Below, piece by piece: positions 59,080 to 64,000 of a DNA stretch of 64,000 nucleotides (position 1 is the stretch's first letter; each line of letters begins with the position of its first letter). Source of the stretch: Medicago truncatula (lineage: Eukaryota > Streptophyta > Magnoliopsida > Fabales > Fabaceae). The notes under the pieces were generated by a model that did not search any database, had not been told where the DNA came from, and saw only the letters and a list, made by a program, of their open reading frames with translations. The translations under genes and the position numbers were made by a program. The stretch covers positions 42,002,762 through 42,066,761 of the forward strand of contig NC_053042.1 in the NCBI RefSeq assembly GCF_003473485.1, given 5' to 3'.

Positions 59080-61364
59080 CTAAATATCTTCTTCATCCTT
59101 GCTTCTGGGGAATAAAGCTTCCTGTTAGAAGCAACAAATATATATATAACAGTTATTATCATCCTATAGAACAGCAAAGGCTAAAAGCATAATGCTTAAG
59201 AGTTGAACAAAAACCAATAATGAATCCCTAGGGAAATTAACAGATCATGTCTAAAACCAGTGATATCACAAAGAAGGCATTTAGTGTAAGACTGATATGC
59301 AACTTGAAATTATGAGGCAATAAATATATAGAATGCATGTCTTACCTCTCCCTTAATAATTCTACCAGCGCGATCATACAGAATTTGCCTCTCACTCTGA
59401 CCCAGCAGAAGTTCTCTTGGAAGTGGGTCCTTCAGAGCTACATAGTTATACTTCTCTATGATAGTTTTCTTCCATTGAGACATCGATTTCTCCTTCATGA
59501 CCTTGAAATTCTTATGGAGCAATTCAACTTGGGAAGGACCTGCTAGCATGTGAACATCTTGTCCCTTGTCAAATGCTTCCCGAGCATTGTTGTTTAATTC
59601 CTTGACTTCCAAAGCTTGACCACTATTTCTATAATGGTTATCACCCTACAGAACACAAACAGATTTTAACCCAAATACAAGATAAGCATGCAACAAGCAA
59701 TAACAAATCAAACCATCAAGTTCCTTAAAAAAAATAATCCTTAAGACTAAGTTACCAAGTAAAACTTTTCATTTGGATCTGACTCTGGAAGAGGATCTTC
59801 ACGCATGGACCTAGTCTTGGGGTCATAATGTGCAGAATTGACATCGAGATTGAGAAGATATTTTGCAGTATCCTCTCGGATACGTAGGTTCCTGAAGATT
59901 AAGATATTTCAGTTACAATCCACGTAAGAAAAATAATAGAAGTGATAATTACCAATCAACTCTGCTATGCACTTTTACAATGACAGCATCATAAAAATTA
60001 CCTCACAGTTCCTCTACTCCCACCACCTGTTGTACGCACACGCTTCTCAACCTTTGCGAAGTCCATTTGTTTCATTTCATCAACCTTTGCCTCGTCTAAC
60101 CTTAAATCATCTTCAGACTCATCAATTGCAGCACCCTCGTCATTTTGGTCCCCCTTCTCCAATTTCTTCAGCTTCTGTTCCTTCAAGTACTTCATTCGAG
60201 CATGGTCTCTGGCTTCATACACCTTAACGACTCGGGCGTATGTTGATACATCAAAACCCTCCCACCTGTCCCGTTTTCTCTCATAGTCACGCTCAGCAGT
60301 TTCAAAAGTTTCTTTTTTTTCATCAGCAGCAATGCTCTTGTCTACCTTTCTTGCTCTTTCCATGCATTCCTTGGCAACATGTGTCATAGCTCCACAGCTA
60401 TAAAAACAAGATTAATATTAAAGAACTAACCTAAACTTGTAAGAGAGAATTTATTAATTTGGCCATGAACAGAATTTAAAATTGTTATAGGTAGAGACAA
60501 ACAAGGTTATCAAACTTGATAGTATAGGTAGAGACATGGAATCCTAGACAACTCAAGTTGAAAAGAATTTATTATATTCTGCCTTTTTTTATCTTGGCAA
60601 TGAACATAATTTAAAAATTAACTAGCTCTATTACTTATAAACCTAATGAGCAGTGCAAAGTAGATGCAACTCAATTCAAATATCCAACAAAAACAGCGAA
60701 AAGGTCATTTTGATGCAAAAACCATGTATTAATCCAAGCTTGTAAACTAACTAGAAGAATTTAGTTAAAAGACTTTGTGCATGTTCACTTGTATTAGTTT
60801 GACAGTGTTTACAAACAAGGCGAGTGCACAATTTTCATAAACTCAAAAGAGAGTTCGACAACTATTGAGACAGGCATAAACACAGTCCGAGACAGATGTT
60901 ACCAAATACTAAGTCTCAATTTCTTATTAAGTTGATAGACAAGAAGCGTCCATCACATTTTGAGGCACAACACACATGCATTTTGTAACAGTGAAAGAGA
61001 TAACTTACTTCTCACATGCACCTTTCCTATACTTGCTGGCCTGAAAAGTTTTAGTAACTCTAGAGCTCCTTGATGAGGTATTATTGGGATGAGATATCCG
61101 TTTCCTTTGATGTTTCAAACTCTACATTGAAAGGCAAAAACAGAAGAATATGTCGGTAAGTAGTTTTTATGTCAAATGTGACAATTCTATGTGAATGTGA
61201 TTCTAAAAAACTGATAAAATACCAAGGTGGAGATGAAATAAACCGAGGAATATGGGGATTGATTTCCTTTCCATCTTCATCAAACTCAGCAGGGGCAAGC
61301 CCGGATTTACAGGCTTCCTCAAGCTGAATCTGTTTTTGATGATCCTCCCTGGACCTGAATGTCG
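59080..61364 (-). pseudogene. Truncated SLU7-like pre-mRNA splicing factor
   Basis: SLU7 is a second-step splicing factor of about 530-550 residues in plants. Recognisable minus-strand exons are 61364-61212 ([17 protein letters not shown]..., [16 protein letters not shown]), 61121-61009 (SLKHQRKR...FQASKYRKGAC), 60397-60002, 59891-59756, 59645-59346 and 59121-59080. The CX2CX4HX4C zinc knuckle (CENCGAMTHVAKEC) spans the second and third. The core is well kept ([53 protein letters not shown]). The last exon ends EALFPRSKDEEDI and a stop, so about 180 C-terminal residues of normal SLU7 are missing. A GSWW remnant lies just after the stop. The first exon was not found and the junction after PPWYF is not clean. 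Many residues differ from what I recall of the family, and GAKWTN is missing after RKV. It is a pseudogene or a short diverged paralogue. Confidence 0.82.
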
Positions 61365-61611
61365 CTGCAATCCACCACCATAAAAATTTAATAAACATGC
61401 ACAAACCGTCTAACTAAGGCATAAGGCGAATTGAAAAGTACATAATCAAATTTAAATTTAAATTACAAAGAGGCAAAAGCAACTCGCTAAACAATTATAC
61501 AGAGAGTTTTAAATCCATGAAACCCTAAGGGGCAAAAGCAACTTCACATTCACCGGACACTACAAGCTAAGTATTACCATATTGTTTGCATCACAAGTAA
61601 CGAAACAGAAT

Positions 61612-61832
61612 TAGATCATGTTTGGATAAACAACTTATTTGCAGTTTATAGCACAAGTAAGCTTACATAAGCTATTTCTATAGCAAAAGATAAATAAATT
61701 GTTATTGTATGTTATAAATTGTTTTCATAAGTTATTTTTCTTAAGCTATTTTGGATAACTTATGAAGATAAGCTAAAAAATTTACGAGAAAAGGCATAAA
61801 TTGTTTTAATAAGTCAATTCAAACAACCCTAA
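61612..61832. mobile_element. Degraded Tourist-type MITE
   Basis: GTTTGGATAAACAACTTATT on the left and AATAAGTCAATTCAAACAAC on the right are loose inverted repeats, and the AGCTTAT/ATAAGCT motifs inside match the 43.9-kb element. Confidence 0.5.
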
Positions 61833-62502
61833 GTATTGAGTAATAGCTTTGAATAGAAGTCTATGTGTGATTTCATCAGGATATAACTGAAAAAACAATA
61901 GAAACTTCCTAAGGGGAAAAAAGTTCAATCGGATCCAAAAGTTGCACGATGAATAAGTTGTTACTTGTGCAGCAAGAAAATAATTTACTTATCTTTTTCA
62001 ATGATATCAACAATATACCAAAATAATAATATAAATTCTTATCTTTTTGAATTACAACAATAAAATAGTATTCTTATTCTTATGATCAAATTTGTTTAAG
62101 GGTATAATTGCAAGTAAAAAAAACAAACCTAAAATCACGTATTCCCTTAATATATAGTAGATTATTATAGGTACTAATGTAGATAAATTACGAACGGTGA
62201 TTTTTAAGCAATTTTGATTTTGAACAAAATTATTTTGATTTTAATTAAAACTACACGTATAAATATTTTATATTGTAACAAACTATGTTATCTTTTTCAA
62301 TGACACAAATAATATAGCAAATATAATATAAAATCTTTTTTTTTTTTAATAACACCAACAATATAGCATTTTTATGGACAAATTTGTTTACGTGTATAAT
62401 TGGAAGTTAAAAAGATATGTCAAAATCATATATTTTCTTTATATATAACTAGCGTTTAGACGGGAACTCGGTGCTAATTTGTTCACTTTTCTTATTGCGT
62501 TA

Positions 62503-62652
62503 ACGAGTATAAATCACGAACGGTAGTTTATATGAAATTTTGATTAAAATTAATTTGATTTTGTTTAAAATTATAGGGCGAGTATAAATTTCGAAAGGTA
62601 GTTTTTATGAAATTTTGATTAAAATTAATTTGATTTTGTTTAAAATTATAGG
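62503..62652. repeat. Tandem repeat, two units of about 75 bp
   Basis: Both units read CGAGTATAAAT, then CGAA(C/A)GGTAGTTT, TATGAAATTTTGATTAAAAT and TTTGTTTAAAATTATAGG. A weaker third relative lies at 62,190-62,260. Confidence 0.8.
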
Positions 62653-62808
62653 TTAGATATAGATATAGATTGCTTCAGTTTCTCCTTAAAAAAAGAAGAA
62701 GAAATTACTTCAATTGAGTAAAAGTATTCATAAAACTCAAAAAGTTCACCTTATTTTATGTTAATATTTCCACAATAAACATGGGTCCAACTACAATAAA
62801 CATATGTA

Positions 62809-62953
62809 CTCCCTCCGTTTTTTAATATAAGCAAATTTTGACTTTCAGATTCATTCAATCAATGATGTATATGGTTAATATTATAAACCACATACATCAT
62901 TGATTGAATGAACCTAAAATTCAAAATTTGCTTATATTAAAAAACGGATGGAG
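62809..62953. mobile_element. Stowaway-type MITE, 145 bp
   Basis: The ends CTCCCTCCGTTTTTTAATAT and ATATTAAAAAACGGATGGAG, with TA flanks (62,807-62,808 and 62,954-62,955). It has the same length and internal inverted repeat (TTCATTCAATCAATGATGTA) as the element at 21,375, so the two are one family. Confidence 0.9.
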
Positions 62954-62955
62954 TA

Positions 62956-64000
62956 CTAACAATATAATCATTATATTGTTAGTATATATGCAACATATAA
63001 TCATTAACTACTCTCTATAACTCCTTAACACCCGTACATTTCCTTTGACAAATTTAACTAGTGCACTTGTAAAACAAAACAAAGAAACAAAGTAGAAAAA
63101 CGGATAATCTAATAAAAGGAATATTTTTCTTTTAAAAAGTGAATAATTTAACTGATAAAAATATAAATAAGATTTTGAAATATATCTCTAAAATATCAAA
63201 ATTTAATTTTACTAACAAAAGATTATCTTAATGTTGATTTACAATTATAGCATTCTGTCTAATGTCTAATGTTGATTTACAAATATAAATAAGATTTTGA
63301 AATATAAACTAGCTCTTCCTGTTCCACACCACCAAATCACACTCAATTTAGTAGCAACCTTGGAAAAGAAAGCATTGAGAAACACGATACAATAATCATA
63401 ATTAACTTCTTTACAAACCAACATCAAGAGCTTTGAATAAGTAAATAATTGTCATCTAAGAAAATGAACTTGGTTACCTTCATGTTAGGTAACTTCCTTA
63501 GATAATTAGTTGCACTAGCTAATTATAAAGTTGGATACAAAGAGAGATCATAGGTTATAAATAATAGGAAAGAAGAGATTAGAGAAGCTTACATTTTGTT
63601 TTGGAAATGAACGTAGCATGCGAAAGATCCAATTATAAAGAGTTTTCTATCAATTATCATGTAAGCTTTTTGAAAAAAATTAGACTATTCTTTATTTGGG
63701 TGAACCTGACTAACAATCCACAGATTTTACATGTGTTTTTCTTTGCATTTTGCTATTAGCGGACCAACCATAGTGAGCTGAGACATTCAATGCACTTTCC
63801 TAATTCAACTCGCCCCGTCCCATTTTAGGCCGATTGGTGGCGAGGCTGTTTGGTCTGTTTTATCAACCCTAGTTGCTGGTTATTATTTTCAAATTGAGTT
63901 TTACTATTGCACAAATTCTCTCTGAGGCATTCATACAGAGATTAGAAGTTTGTAATGATAGTGATTAGACTTTTGAGGGGAGTTGGCAGCAAAATGGTGA
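62956..64000. other. Intergenic, no gene recognised
   Basis: AT-rich to about 63,600, then more mixed sequence to the window edge. A first exon of the SLU7-like gene could not be identified here. Confidence 0.4.

Noticed and set aside
59967-60227. Plus-strand frame of 86 codons
   Set aside because: It is the antisense of a conserved SLU7-like exon.

Overview
The window is AT-rich plant nuclear DNA. Genes with introns are spread thinly among many transposon relics. Protein sequences, the MITE, LINE and SINE families and the intron positions point to a papilionoid legume of the Medicago/Trifolium type; this is inferred from recognition alone, with no database search. All exon models below were built by hand from splice signals and reading-frame phase.

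Layout. 1-5 kb: a small unrecognised gene on the minus strand (222 aa, an internally duplicated exon), a large non-autonomous repeat and a truncated LINE. 5.5-9 kb: a 2.06-kb solo LTR with intact target duplications, a hAT-like repeat and the first of three 365-bp Mutator-type MITEs, which lies about 80 bp upstream of the TATA box of a divergent EF-1alpha gene (9.5-10.9 kb). 11.5-15.1 kb: a duplicated flank, an alpha-expansin remnant and mannanase copy 1 (minus). 15-24.6 kb: no host gene recognised; Ty1/copia fossils, tandem repeats and MITEs. 24.7-28.4 kb: mannanase copy 2 (minus), with the same five-exon structure. 29.5-31.3 kb: a large repeat carrying a nested LINE. 32.3-33.0 kb: a small coiled-coil gene. 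33.2-35.3 kb: the second copy of the duplicated flank. 36.8-38.0 kb: an intact alpha-expansin. 39.3-43.7 kb: an HCA59/CSU2-type spliceosome-associated protein (minus). 43.9-47.4 kb: a Harbinger element, a GC-rich island of possibly foreign origin and a 1.34-kb Mutator-type element. 47.5-47.7 kb: a U2 snRNA gene (minus) with USE, TATA box and 3' box. 52.2-54.5 kb: mitochondrial ribosomal protein uL15. 56.2-57.4 kb: a germin-like protein (minus). 59.1-61.4 kb: a truncated SLU7-like splicing factor (minus).

Functional themes. Three kinds of apoplastic protein occur: alpha-expansin, two mannanases and a germin-like protein. Three loci relate to the spliceosome (HCA59 protein, U2, SLU7-like), most likely by chance. 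The clearest evolutionary story is local duplication: both the mannanase gene and the expansin flank exist twice within 25 kb, with unequal decay of the copies. I found no wholly new biological system. The most useful leads are the asymmetric mannanase pair, the divergent EF-1alpha with a MITE in its promoter, the U2 locus, a likely GC-AG intron, the truncated SLU7 paralogue and the GC-rich island.
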